The notes below the pieces were generated by a model. The model saw nothing but the letters and a program-made list of their open reading frames with translations, ran no database searches and was not told the DNA's origin. Positions 1-8,728 of a stretch of DNA of 64,000 bases are shown piece by piece. Every line of letters starts with the position of its first letter. The stretch's first letter is position 1. Source of the stretch: Xanthobacter aminoxidans (GTDB lineage: Bacteria > Pseudomonadota > Alphaproteobacteria > Rhizobiales > Xanthobacteraceae); the NCBI RefSeq assembly GCF_023571765.1, contig NZ_JAMJXC010000015.1, positions 1 to 64,000 on the forward strand, in the 5' to 3' direction. Both the position numbers and the translations under genes were made by a program.

Positions 1-26
1 GTGCAATATGCCCTATCACTATCTCA

Positions 27-61
27 AAAACCCCCGTCAGCTCCCCTGACGGGGGTTTTTG
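27..61. terminator. Intrinsic terminator, probably bidirectional
   Basis: A GC-rich stem (CCCCCGTCAG paired with CTGACGGGGG around a short loop) is flanked by five A residues on the left and five T residues on the right, so it can terminate on either strand. It can end a gene left of the window and the leftward amidotransferase transcript. The rest of 62-331 contains no convincing gene. Confidence 0.85.
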
Positions 62-331
62 TGTTTGCACGCAAGATCAAGATCCGAAATCAGCGCCCGA
101 CGATAGTCTTTGTCTCGCAAGTCGATGGCATGTGGACTCGACGTCTCCTGACTCACGGCCAAGGCCGAAGCCATCCCATACAGCAGCTCTCGGCGCCCGT
201 GCCCCTTCACGGGTGGCGCGTGGGAGCGCTATTCGACGATCCTGATTCGATTGCGGTTTGATACTTGGGCTTGTCGGGATGATCGATGGCCGCGATCAGG
301 CGCCGGCGCCGCAGCGCAGACGCCCCTCGCC

Positions 332-1201
332 TCAGCCCCGGCTGCGGCGCGCCCGGCCGGGGAGCACCTGGCGGGTGATCCAGTTGGCGATTTCGAGGGT
401 GCGGATATCCTTGCGGACCACGGCGCCGTCGATCCCGTAGCGCCAGGCGAGCGCGGAGTTGGCGGGCTCGCGCTCGAAATGCTCGAGGTCGGCAATGAAC
501 GCGGCCTCTTCCTCTTCGTCCGGGAAGAAGCCCTCCGCCACCAGCGAGGGCTGGAGCCGGCGGAAGATGGCGGCCATTTCGCGGAAGGGGTATTCGGGGT
601 GGTACTGAACCCCCCAGCACACCGTGCGCCCGACGGGAATCTCCGCCGCCTGCACCACCGAATGGTCGTTGCTCGCGAGGAGCCGGGCGCCCTCGGGCAG
701 CGTCTCCACCTCGTCGAGATGCACGGTCATCGCCTCGAACACGGCGGGCTTGCCGTCGAACATGGGGTGCTCGGCGCCCTCGGCCGTCATGCGGATGCGC
801 CGACCGAAACCCACCTCCCGCCCGCGCGGATTGCGCCGTACGGACCCGCCCGCCGCGACCGTGAGCAATTGCAGTCCCCAGCAGCTGCCGAAGACCGGCA
901 CATCCGTCGTGAAGGCGGTGCGCATGAGGTCGATCTGCTGGGTGATCTCCGGCCCGCCCGTGTAGATGTTGAGCGAGGAGCCGGTGATGGCGATGCCATC
1001 ATAGCCCTCGAGGCCGCCGGCATCGGGCAGGTTCGCTCCGGCATCGGCGGGATAGCAGATGTCCACGGTCACCGTGCCGGGGAACAGCTCGCGCAGGAGC
1101 TGGGCATAGCCCTCGCTCGCCACCTGTCCACCGAAAGCCACCTGCCGGGCGCGGGCCTCTGCGGTGTTTCCTTCGACGACGAGAAGACGGGCGGCGCTCA
1201 T
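332..1201 (-). CDS. Type 1 glutamine amidotransferase (GMP-synthase-like)
   Basis: A 289-residue class-I glutamine amidotransferase. Class-I domains hydrolyse glutamine and pass the ammonia to a partner or act alone. The nucleophile elbow GSCWGLQ puts the catalytic cysteine near residue 107, and the C-terminal VQYHPEYPF supplies the His/Glu pair, so the triad looks intact. The start is the ATG that gives MSAARLLVVEG; upstream in-frame codons lack domain similarity. It is last in a leftward set with the EamA transporter (82-base gap) and the SDR. Relatives are usually annotated only as amidotransferase-like, so the amino-accepting substrate is unknown. Confidence 0.85.
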   Translation of the reverse strand: MSAARLLVVEGNTAEARARQVAFGGQVASEGYAQLLRELFPGTVTVDICYPADAGANLPDAGGLEGYDGIAITGSSLNIYTGGPEITQQIDLMRTAFTTDVPVFGSCWGLQLLTVAAGGSVRRNPRGREVGFGRRIRMTAEGAEHPMFDGKPAVFEAMTVHLDEVETLPEGARLLASNDHSVVQAAEIPVGRTVCWGVQYHPEYPFREMAAIFRRLQPSLVAEGFFPDEEEEAAFIADLEHFEREPANSALAWRYGIDGAVVRKDIRTLEIANWITRQVLPGRARRSRG

Positions 1202-1283
1202 GATGATCCTGCGGGCTGAGGAAGAACAATGCCCAGCATAGGCTGCAATCTGGCGAAACCGAGAAGGCTTTCGCCCTTTGCGC

Positions 1284-2180
1284 TCAGTGCGGGCGCATCT
1301 GCGCGTCGCGCACGAGAAGATAAGCACCCGAGGCGATGACGATGGCGGCACCCGCCAGCGTCCACAGGCTCGGCACCTGGCCGAACACCAGCCAGCCCAG
1401 CGCGATCATGCTCAGGATCTGCGTGTAGATGTAGGGCGCGAGCGTCGCCGCAGGCGCGCGGGCATGGGCGAGGATGAGCACGAAATGCCCCGCGCCGGCC
1501 ACCGCGCCGAGGCCAATCATGGCGCCGATCACCACAGGGTCGCGGGGCGTTTCCCACACGAAGGGCAGGGGAATGCTGGCGACCACCGAGCCGACCAGCG
1601 CGGTGTAGAACAGCGTCGTCTTGCTGGCATCCGTGCGCGCCAGCATGCGGGTGGTGATGGAATAAAGCGCGTAGGTGGCTGCCGCCACCAGCGAGAGGAT
1701 CGCGGCGGGATGGATGCCGCCGGCCCCCGGCCGCACCACCAGCAGGATGCCGGCAAATCCCACGATGATGGCGAGCCAGCGCTCCAGCCCCACCCGCTCG
1801 CCCAGCAGCGGCCCCGCGAACAGGGCGACGAAGAAGGGGATGGAGAACATGATGGAGACGGTCTGGTCCAGCTGCAGGAACTGGAGGGCCGTGAAATTGA
1901 GCGCCGTGGTGGCGAAGAGCAGCGCCGAGCGGACGATCTGCAGTCCCGGCCGCTTGGTGCGCATCAGCCCCGGCACGGTCCAGGGATTGAACACCAGCAG
2001 CGACAAGGCGAAGTGGATCACATAGCGCGCCCACACCACGATCAATACGTTGATATGGGCGCTCAGCCATTTGGCCGTGGTGTCGGTCAGCGCGAAGCTC
2101 ATCACCGCGAGGCACATGAGCGCGATGCCGACCAGCGGCGCCGGGGCCGGCGTGACGTCTCTGTCTCCCGGCGCGCGCAT
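1284..2180 (-). CDS. DMT/EamA-family transporter
   Basis: A 298-residue inner-membrane protein with about ten hydrophobic segments arranged as two EamA repeats, the drug/metabolite transporter architecture (RhaT/RarD type). Members move amino acids, nucleobases or small metabolites; the substrate cannot be read from sequence. Its ATG lies 8 bases after the SDR stop codon, so the two are almost certainly co-transcribed and possibly translationally coupled. With a dehydrogenase on one side and an amidotransferase on the other, import or export of the metabolite handled by this operon is the simplest role. Confidence 0.88.
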   Translation of the reverse strand: MRAPGDRDVTPAPAPLVGIALMCLAVMSFALTDTTAKWLSAHINVLIVVWARYVIHFALSLLVFNPWTVPGLMRTKRPGLQIVRSALLFATTALNFTALQFLQLDQTVSIMFSIPFFVALFAGPLLGERVGLERWLAIIVGFAGILLVVRPGAGGIHPAAILSLVAAATYALYSITTRMLARTDASKTTLFYTALVGSVVASIPLPFVWETPRDPVVIGAMIGLGAVAGAGHFVLILAHARAPAATLAPYIYTQILSMIALGWLVFGQVPSLWTLAGAAIVIASGAYLLVRDAQMRPH

Positions 2181-2188
2181 GGCGGTCC

Positions 2189-2941
2189 TCAGTAGGTGGC
2201 GCGGCCGCCGGAAAGATCGAACACCGCGCCCGTGGTGAAGGAGCAGTCGGCCGAGGCGGCAAAGGCGATGGTCGCCGCCACTTCGTCCACCTGCACGAAT
2301 CGCCCGCGCGGAATCTTCGAGAGCATATAGTCGATGTGCTGCTGGCTCATCTGGTCGAAGATGGCGGTGCGCGCAGCGGCGGGCGTCACGCAGTTCACGG
2401 CGATGTCGTACTCGGCCAGTTCCTTGCCCAGCGATTTGGTGAGCGCGATCACCCCCGCCTTCGAGGCCGAATAGGCGGAGGCGTTGGGATTGCCCTCCTT
2501 GCCGGCGATGGAGGCCACATTGACGATGCGCCCGTATTTCTGCGCGATCATGTGCGGCGCGACCGCCCGGCAGCAGAAGAAGGGGCCGTCGAGATTGATG
2601 GCCATCACCTTCTTCCATTCCTCTTCCGGGTAGTCCCACGTCTTGTGGTTCGCGCCCGCGACACCGGCATTGTTGACGAGGATGTCGATGCGGCCGAATT
2701 CGGCATGCACCTCGGCCACGGCCCGTTCCACGTCGGCGAGGCGGCTCACGTCCACGGTCACGGGCATCACGCGGGCGCGGCCCAGTTCGTCCGCGGTCTT
2801 CACCACGAGGTCGGTGTCGCGATCGAAGATGGCGACGCGGGCGCCGGAGGCGATGAAGCGCTCGACCACGGCGCGGCCGATACCCTGCGCGCCGCCGGTG
2901 ACGATGGCGAAGCGGTCGTTGAGATCGATGGCGTTGGACAT
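2189..2941 (-). CDS. SDR-family NAD(P)-dependent oxidoreductase
   Basis: A 250-residue short-chain dehydrogenase/reductase. The nucleotide-binding motif TGGAQGIG is at 15-22, NNAG at 90-93, the catalytic Ser near 144 and YSASK with Tyr157 and Lys161, so the classical tetrad is present. It resembles FabG-like 3-oxoacyl reductases and sugar or hydroxyacid dehydrogenases; substrate unknown. The chosen ATG (MSNAIDL) leaves a complete Rossmann fold, and the upstream in-frame extension looks non-coding. It is the first gene of a leftward operon and has a MarR-like palindrome 74-91 bases upstream of its start. Confidence 0.9.
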   Translation of the reverse strand: MSNAIDLNDRFAIVTGGAQGIGRAVVERFIASGARVAIFDRDTDLVVKTADELGRARVMPVTVDVSRLADVERAVAEVHAEFGRIDILVNNAGVAGANHKTWDYPEEEWKKVMAINLDGPFFCCRAVAPHMIAQKYGRIVNVASIAGKEGNPNASAYSASKAGVIALTKSLGKELAEYDIAVNCVTPAAARTAIFDQMSQQHIDYMLSKIPRGRFVQVDEVAATIAFAASADCSFTTGAVFDLSGGRATY

Positions 2942-3014
2942 GTTTCCCCCGGTGCGTCGCCGATCCGGCCGGCGATCCTGATTCTGCCGTTGGCGCGGCG
3001 GCTGTGCCGGTGTG

Positions 3015-3032
3015 TTTTTAATCGATTGAAAA
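3015..3032. promoter_or_regulatory. Palindrome, candidate MarR operator
   Basis: An AT-rich 18-mer centred on ATCGAT, with T-tract and A-tract flanks; 8 of 9 positions pair. It stands out in very GC-rich surroundings, lies upstream of the SDR operon and downstream of the MarR gene, and resembles TTCAATCGATTGAA-type operators bound by MarR proteins. Assignment to the neighbouring MarR protein is an inference. Confidence 0.55.
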
Positions 3033-3177
3033 TCGATCGGACAAGGCATAGCGCGGGATCGGCCGGGAGAAAAGCCCGGCGCAATGCATAGTGTCGCACC
3101 GCTCCATGCGCCGGATGCAAGGCGGAAAGTCGAGGGCAGGCCTGGGTGACGGTGATGGAGGGCGGCTGGCGCGGGTC

Positions 3178-3669
3178 TCAGGCGTCCTCGTCCTCGTCGC
3201 CGGGTTCGGCTTCATCGTCGAGGCCGCCGTCGGCGCCGAGGCGCAGGGCAAGGTTCTTCTCCACCTTGCGCAGGAGCTTGCGCAGCCGCTTCTTCTCCTT
3301 GCTGTCGAGGCCGACCACCATCTCGGCCTCCAGCTGGTCCCACACATGATCGATGGAGGCGCCGCGCTCGCGCCCCGCATCGGTGAGGAAGACCCGCACG
3401 AGCCGTCCGTCGCCATCGGTGGCGCGGCGCTCGACGAGGCCCTGGGTGGTGAGGCGGGCGATGGTCTTGGAGGCCGTGGGCGGGCGCACCCGCAGCGCGG
3501 ATGCAAGGTCGCCCATGGTGCGGCCGTCCGCCTCGCACAAAAGCTTCAGCACGGATTCCTGTCCCGGAAACAGCCCGAGGCCGGCGAGGAGACGGGCCGA
3601 CAGCGCCTTCTGCAGGCGCGCCGTGTGGGTGAGCCTGTAGCCGATGGTCTTCTGAACCGGATCCTTCAT
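3178..3669 (-). CDS. MarR-family transcriptional regulator
   Basis: A 163-residue winged-helix regulator. The winged-helix core spans roughly residues 30-100, with the recognition region RPPTASKTIARL followed by the wing ERRATDGDGRLVRVFLT, typical of MarR. A lysine/arginine-rich dimerisation helix follows, then an acidic tail of Glu/Asp residues. The ATG is preceded by GGGGAG, a good ribosome-binding site. It is transcribed towards the SDR operon and divergently from the amine oxidase gene, so either or both may be targets. The ligand is unknown. Confidence 0.88.
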   Translation of the reverse strand: MKDPVQKTIGYRLTHTARLQKALSARLLAGLGLFPGQESVLKLLCEADGRTMGDLASALRVRPPTASKTIARLTTQGLVERRATDGDGRLVRVFLTDAGRERGASIDHVWDQLEAEMVVGLDSKEKKRLRKLLRKVEKNLALRLGADGGLDDEAEPGDEDEDA

Positions 3670-3858
3670 GGGTCTCCCCCGACATGTCCCGAGCGCGAGC
3701 GAAGCCGCGCCGGCCACGCGCCCCTTTATCCACATGCCGGCTTACAATTTTGCGAAGGTTGGGGGCGATCCGGCGGGAAAGTGCGTGGTATCGCGCATTT
3801 ACCCTCGGGGCGGTCCGCCCTCTCGCCCCGTTGCACGCCCCATGGTAGCGTTCCGGCC

Positions 3859-5226
3859 GTGACCGAACCCGATCGCCCCCCTCTTTCCCGCCGCGCGCTG
3901 CTCGCCCGTGGTGTTGCCCTGGCGGCCACGCCGCTCGTGGGCATGAGCCTTGCCACCTCGCGGGCGCTCGGCCAGCAGACTGACGCGGACGTCGTCATCA
4001 TCGGCGCGGGCGCGGCCGGCATCGCCGCCGCGCGGCGCATCGCCGAGGCCGGGCGCACCTATGTGCTGCTGGAGGCCGGCAAGCAGGTGGGCGGCCGCAC
4101 GGTGACGGACACCACCCAGTTCGGCGTGCCGTTCGACCTCGGCGCGGCGCGGCTCAACATGCCGGCGGCGCGCCCCATGGCCGCCTTCGGCCGGGCCGAA
4201 GGGCTCGACATCTATCGCGCGCCCGATGGCGGCCGGCTCTATGTGGGCGGGCGCGAGGCGGGCGATACCGATTACGAGGATTTCATCGCCACGGTCCGCC
4301 GTGGCGAGCGGGCCATCGTCGCCGCCGGCGATGCCAACCGCGACATGGCCGCCTCCCGCGCCTTGCCGGATCTTGGACCCTGGGGGCCGAGCGCCCGCTT
4401 CGTCCTCGGCCCGTTCAACTGCGCCAAGGAACTGGACCAGGTCTCCACCGTGGATGTCTCCCGCTTCGACGAGCGCGAGAGCGAGGACATCTGCCGGCAG
4501 GGCGTGGGCACGCTGGTGGCGCAGCTCGCCCGTCCGCTGACCGTGCGGCTCGAGGTGGTGGCGCGCTCCATCGATCTCAGCCCGCGCCTCGTCTCGGTGC
4601 AGACCAACAAGGGCAGCGTGACCGGGCGCACGGTGATCGTCGCCGTGCCGCCGAGCCTGATTGCGGCCGGCAAGCTGCGCATCGGCCCGTCCTTGCCGCA
4701 GCGCTACCGCACGGCGGTGGAGAAGATCACGCTGGGCGCCTTCGACCACATCGGCTTCCGCCTGCCGCGCAATCCCGGCAATCTCGGCGCCGACGAGCTG
4801 GTCTATTTCCGCGCCGACGGCCCGCGCGCCTATGCGCTGCGCGCCCGCATCGGCGGCACAGACCTTTACAGCCTCGAAGTGGGTGGCGACGTGGCCGCCG
4901 GCCTCGCCGACAGTCCGCCCGAGGCGGCGGCGTCCTTCGTGAAGGCGGCGCTGACGCATGAGTTCGGCGCCGACACCGCTGCGCGCGTCGGCAAGGTGTT
5001 CGCCACCCGCTGGAGCAAGGAGCCGTGGGCGCTGGGCGCCTTCTCCTGTGCCCTGCCGGGCTTCGGCAACATGCGCCGCGCCTTCACCGAGACGGTGGGC
5101 GGCCGGCTGGTCTTCGCCGGCGAGCACACCCACGAGACGCTCTGGGGCACGGTCGGCGGCGCCTGGCTCTCCGGCGAGCGCGCGGCCAAGCAGGCGCTGG
5201 GGCTTTTGGGGGTCCGGACGGGGTGA
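3859..5226 (+). CDS. Tat-exported FAD-dependent amine oxidase family protein
   Basis: A 455-residue flavoprotein of the monoamine-oxidase/phytoene-desaturase superfamily. The N-terminus carries a twin-arginine type signal (LSRRALLA then a hydrophobic stretch), predicting export of a folded flavoprotein to the periplasm. FAD motifs are GAGAAG near residues 49-54 and GGRT near 78-81, with the C-terminal LVFAGEHTHETLWGTVGGA completing the FAD site. The start is a GTG, the only in-frame choice that keeps the Tat signal intact. It diverges from the MarR gene. The amine substrate is unknown; the E-H-T motif supports an amine-oxidase-like fold. Confidence 0.85.
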   Translation: MTEPDRPPLSRRALLARGVALAATPLVGMSLATSRALGQQTDADVVIIGAGAAGIAAARRIAEAGRTYVLLEAGKQVGGRTVTDTTQFGVPFDLGAARLNMPAARPMAAFGRAEGLDIYRAPDGGRLYVGGREAGDTDYEDFIATVRRGERAIVAAGDANRDMAASRALPDLGPWGPSARFVLGPFNCAKELDQVSTVDVSRFDERESEDICRQGVGTLVAQLARPLTVRLEVVARSIDLSPRLVSVQTNKGSVTGRTVIVAVPPSLIAAGKLRIGPSLPQRYRTAVEKITLGAFDHIGFRLPRNPGNLGADELVYFRADGPRAYALRARIGGTDLYSLEVGGDVAAGLADSPPEAAASFVKAALTHEFGADTAARVGKVFATRWSKEPWALGAFSCALPGFGNMRRAFTETVGGRLVFAGEHTHETLWGTVGGAWLSGERAAKQALGLLGVRTG

Positions 5227-5275
5227 GGGCTGCGTCTCATCGGAGATCTGCCCCGTTTCATACATCCGGCCGTCA

Positions 5276-5380
5276 TTGCCCGCCTCGTGCGGGCAATCCA
5301 CCCCGCGGCCAGAGCGATGCTGATACTTCCGGGCAGCCCGACGCGTGGCGGGGTGGATCCCCCCGGACGAGCCGGGGGAT
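5276..5380. repeat. Palindromic intergenic repeat pair
   Basis: Two GC-rich hairpins lie between the amine oxidase stop and phoB: TTGCCCGC/GCGGGCAA at 5276-5296 and ATCCCCCCGG/CCGGGGGAT at 5357-5380. The 'CGTCATTGCCCGC...CCGGACGAGCCGGGG' style is typical of short palindromic elements scattered between alphaproteobacterial genes. They may also end the amine oxidase and phoB transcripts. The copy number in the genome cannot be seen here. Confidence 0.55.
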
Positions 5381-5481
5381 GATGGCTCGGGGGAGGTTGC
5401 GCCTCCCCCAAAATAGCCCGCGCGGCGTTTGAGCGAAGACGACGTAAAGACAGCCCGCGTGGCGCCTCAGCGAAGCAACGC

Positions 5482-6183
5482 TCAGTGCGCGCGGGCGAAC
5501 ATCTCGTTGAAGGAATAGCCGGCGCCGCGCACGGTGCGGATGGGGTCGGACTGGCGGCCGCGGTTGATGGCCTTGCGCAGGCGGCCCACATGCACGTCCA
5601 CCGTGCGCTCGTCGATATAGACGTCCTGACCCCACACGCCGTCGAGCAGCTGCTCGCGGGAGAAGACGCGGCCGGGGCTCTGCATCAGGAATTCCAGCAG
5701 GCGGAATTCGGTGGGGCCGAGGTGGATCTCGCGGCCGGCGCGATGGACCCGATGGGTCTCGCGGTCGAGCTCGATGTCGCCGGCCCGCAGCAGGGTGGCG
5801 ACATGCTCGGGCTTGGCCCGGCGCAGCAGGGCGCGCACGCGGGCGAGCAGCTCGGGCACCGAGAAGGGCTTCACCACATAGTCGTCCGCGCCGGTGGCGA
5901 GGCCGCGCACCCGCTCGGTCTCCTCGCCGCGGGCGGTGAGCATGATGACGGGCAGCCGCTCGGTCTCCGGCCGGGTGCGCAGGCGCCGGCACAGTTCGAT
6001 GCCGGAGAGGCCGGGCAGCATCCAGTCGAGGATGATGAGATCCGGCACGCTTTCGCGCAGCCGGGTCTCGGCCTCGTCGCCGCGTCCCACGCTCTCGACC
6101 CCGTAACCCTCCGACTCCAGATTGTAGCGGAGCAGGAGGGTCAACGGCTCTTCGTCTTCGACGATCAGAATACGCGCCGGCAC
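5482..6183 (-). CDS. phoB: Phosphate regulon response regulator PhoB
   Basis: A 233-residue OmpR/PhoB-family response regulator. The receiver domain (about 1-120) has the acidic pair ED at 9-10, the phospho-acceptor Asp53 in LIILDWMLPG and the KPF lysine near 105. The C-terminal winged helix (about 130-230) ends with the YIDERTVDVHVGRLRKAI recognition region. When phosphorylated by PhoR it binds Pho boxes and activates pst and other phosphate-starvation genes. The start is GTG with a weak ribosome-binding site. It is last in the phoR-pstSCAB-phoU-phoB series, 54 bases after phoU. Confidence 0.95.
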   Translation of the reverse strand: MPARILIVEDEEPLTLLLRYNLESEGYGVESVGRGDEAETRLRESVPDLIILDWMLPGLSGIELCRRLRTRPETERLPVIMLTARGEETERVRGLATGADDYVVKPFSVPELLARVRALLRRAKPEHVATLLRAGDIELDRETHRVHRAGREIHLGPTEFRLLEFLMQSPGRVFSREQLLDGVWGQDVYIDERTVDVHVGRLRKAINRGRQSDPIRTVRGAGYSFNEMFARAH

Positions 6184-6237
6184 TTTGGTCTATCCGTCAC
6201 TATCGGGGCTCTCCGCCCCGTCTTCAGGTCTGGTGGA

Positions 6238-6972
6238 TCAGCTCTGAACGGTGGTGGTGCGGCCCGGGAAGGGCAGGGTGGTGTCGCTGGAGGCGTCCGC
6301 CTTGGGGCGGCTCTCCGGCAGGTTCTGGCCCGTCACCATGTAGTAGACGATTTCCGCGATGTTGGTCGCATGGTCGCCGATGCGCTCGATGTTCTTGGCG
6401 CAGAACAGCAGGTGCGTGCACACGGAGATGTTGCGCGGGTCTTCCATCATGTAGGTGAGGAGTTCGCGGAACAGGGACGTGTACATGGTGTCGATGGCGC
6501 CGTCGCGGCCCCACACTTCCAGCGCCTTCGCCTCGTTGCGGGCGGCGTAGGCGTCGAGCACTTCCTTCAGCTGCTCGAGCACGAGGTCGGAGATGTGCTC
6601 CACCCCGCGCACCAGCTTCGCCGGGTGATACTCGCCCTCGATGGCGATGACGCGCTTGCCCACGTTCTTGGCGAGGTCACCGATGCGCTCGAGGTCGTTG
6701 GCGATGCGGATGGACGCGACGATCTCTCTGAGGTCGATGGCCACAGGCTGGCGCTTGGCGATGACCAGGATGGCCCGGTCCTCGATCTCGCGCTGCACCT
6801 GATCCACGGTCGCGTCGAGCAGCACTACCTTCTGGGCGAGGGCGCTGTCGCGGCGGATGAGCGAGGTGACGCTGTCGGCGACCAGGCGCTCGGCCTGTCC
6901 GCCCATCTCGACGACCTTGCGGCCGATTTCCTTCAACTCCTGATCGAAGGAGGCGACGATATGATCCGGCAT
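6238..6972 (-). CDS. phoU: Phosphate signalling protein PhoU
   Basis: A 244-residue all-helical protein with two PhoU repeats, each containing the acidic metal-binding pattern (ANDLERIGDLAKN in the first half, AKNIERIGDHATNIAE in the second). PhoU links the PstSCAB transporter to PhoR and keeps the Pho regulon off when phosphate is plentiful. The length matches the family. It lies 20 bases downstream of pstB and upstream of phoB, the usual order. Confidence 0.96.
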   Translation of the reverse strand: MPDHIVASFDQELKEIGRKVVEMGGQAERLVADSVTSLIRRDSALAQKVVLLDATVDQVQREIEDRAILVIAKRQPVAIDLREIVASIRIANDLERIGDLAKNVGKRVIAIEGEYHPAKLVRGVEHISDLVLEQLKEVLDAYAARNEAKALEVWGRDGAIDTMYTSLFRELLTYMMEDPRNISVCTHLLFCAKNIERIGDHATNIAEIVYYMVTGQNLPESRPKADASSDTTLPFPGRTTTVQS

Positions 6973-6992
6973 CTCAGTGATCCTTCAATCCG

Positions 6993-7817
6993 TCAGCCGA
7001 AGCGGCCGGTGATGTAGTCGCGCGTCTTGATCTCCTTCGGATTGGTGAAGATCACGTCGGAAGGCGCCATCTCGATCAGCTCGCCCAGATAGAAGAAGGC
7101 GGTCATGTCGGCGCAGCGCGCGGCCTGCTGCATGTTGTGGGTGACGATGACGATGGTGAATTCCTGCTTCAGCTCGTCGATCAGGTCCTCGATCTTCGAG
7201 GTGGAGATCGGGTCGAGGGCCGAGGTGGGCTCGTCGAGCAGGATCACTTCCGGCTTCACCGCGATGGTGCGGGCGATGCACAGGCGCTGCTGCTGGCCGC
7301 CGGACATGCCGAGCGCCGAGGTGTGCAGGCGATCCTTGGTCTCGTCCCAGATGGCGGCCTTGCGCAGGCACCATTCCACGCGCTCGTCCATCTGCGCCTT
7401 GGAGAGCTTCTCGTGCAGCTTCACGCCGAACGCGATGTTGTCATAGATCGACATGGGGAACGGCGTGGGCTTCTGGAACACCATGCCGATGCGGGTGCGC
7501 ACGATGGTGGGGTCCAGCTCCTTGCCGACGATGTTCACGCCGTCGAACAGCACCGAGCCCTCGGCGCGCTGGCCGGGGTAGAGGTCGAACATGCGGTTGA
7601 ACACGCGCAGCAGCGTGGACTTGCCGCAGCCCGACGGGCCGATCATGGCGGTCACGCGCTTCTCGGGAACCTCGAAGTTGATGTTCCGCAGCGCATGGTT
7701 GCTGCCGTAGTAGAACTGCAGGTTCTCCACCTTGATCTTGGCGGGGGCCGGCGGCGCGTCCGGCTTGGCACCCACGGCGGAGGCGAGATTGAAGGTGGGA
7801 TCGACGGCTGAAGTCAT
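6993..7817 (-). CDS. pstB: Phosphate ABC transporter ATP-binding protein PstB
   Basis: A 274-residue ABC ATPase. Walker A is [11 protein letters not shown], the signature [13 protein letters not shown], Walker [13 protein letters not shown], and the H-loop [14 protein letters not shown]. It powers high-affinity phosphate uptake with PstC and PstA. The N-terminus is about 25 residues longer than in compact homologues. The ATG follows an AGGA ribosome-binding site. It sits 60 bases after pstA. Confidence 0.97.
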   Translation of the reverse strand: MTSAVDPTFNLASAVGAKPDAPPAPAKIKVENLQFYYGSNHALRNINFEVPEKRVTAMIGPSGCGKSTLLRVFNRMFDLYPGQRAEGSVLFDGVNIVGKELDPTIVRTRIGMVFQKPTPFPMSIYDNIAFGVKLHEKLSKAQMDERVEWCLRKAAIWDETKDRLHTSALGMSGGQQQRLCIARTIAVKPEVILLDEPTSALDPISTSKIEDLIDELKQEFTIVIVTHNMQQAARCADMTAFFYLGELIEMAPSDVIFTNPKEIKTRDYITGRFG

Positions 7818-7877
7818 TTTGTCCTCGCTTGGGCCTTGGCCTTGCTTCGGAGGAAATGGAAAGGGCGGCGGCGGGAG

Positions 7878-8711
7878 CTAGTGGCTCCGCGCCAGGAAGA
7901 GGCGGGACGCCACGTTGAGCACCAGCACGCCCACGGTGATGAGCAGTGCGCCGGCCCAGGCGAGCGAGACCCAGTCGTCGAACGGGCTGCCGGCGAACTG
8001 GTAGATGGCGATGGGCAGGCTCGCCATCGGCTTCGACAGGTCGGTCGACATGGCGTTGTTGCCGAGCGAGGTGAACAGCAGCGGCGCGGTCTCGCCGGCG
8101 GCGCGGGCGATGGCCAGAAGCACGCCGGTGACGATGCCGGCGCGGGCCGCGCGCCAGGTGATGAACATCACCACCTTCCACTGCGGCGCGCCGAGCGCGA
8201 AGGCGGCTTCGCGCAGGCCGACGGGCACGAGGTTCAGCATGTCCTCGGTGGTGCGCACGATGACCGGGATCACCAGGATCGCCAAGGCGATGGAGCCGGC
8301 CCAGCCGGAGAAGCCGCCGAGCGGCACCACCAGCAGGGTGTAGATGAACAGGCCCACCAGGATGGACGGCGCCGACAGCAGGATGTCGTTCACGAAGCGG
8401 GCGGCGGCGCCGACCTTGGTGCCCTTGCCGTTCTCGGCGAGGAAGGTGCCACAGAAGATGCCGATGGGGCCGCCGATGGCCATGGCGATGCCGATCTGGA
8501 TCAGCGAGCCGACGATGGCATTCAGCAGGCCGCCGCCCTGGCCCGGCGGCTTGGTGACCTGGGTGAAGACGTTCAATCCCAGCGCGGGCAGGCCGCGGGA
8601 GAGCAGGGTCCAGAGGATCCAGCCGAGAAGGAACAGGGCGAAGACGGCGAAGCCGGTGGAGATGGCCTTGACGGCCCGGTCGGTGGCGCGGCGCGCGGCG
8701 AGGGAAGCCAT
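7878..8711 (-). CDS. pstA: Phosphate ABC transporter permease PstA
   Basis: A 277-residue inner-membrane permease with about six membrane segments and the EAA loop (REAAFALGAPQWKVVMF) that docks onto PstB. It forms the phosphate channel with PstC. The start ATG (MASLAARRATDRA) lies 17 bases after the pstC stop. The length fits PstA of other Hyphomicrobiales. Confidence 0.96.
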   Translation of the reverse strand: MASLAARRATDRAVKAISTGFAVFALFLLGWILWTLLSRGLPALGLNVFTQVTKPPGQGGGLLNAIVGSLIQIGIAMAIGGPIGIFCGTFLAENGKGTKVGAAARFVNDILLSAPSILVGLFIYTLLVVPLGGFSGWAGSIALAILVIPVIVRTTEDMLNLVPVGLREAAFALGAPQWKVVMFITWRAARAGIVTGVLLAIARAAGETAPLLFTSLGNNAMSTDLSKPMASLPIAIYQFAGSPFDDWVSLAWAGALLITVGVLVLNVASRLFLARSH

Positions 8712-8728
8712 GGTTCTGAAGCTCCCGG

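Noticed and set aside
251-1219. Long open frames antisense to real genes (here and along the window)
   Set aside because: They are shadows of GC-rich coding regions, with arginine/alanine/histidine-rich translations and no family features.
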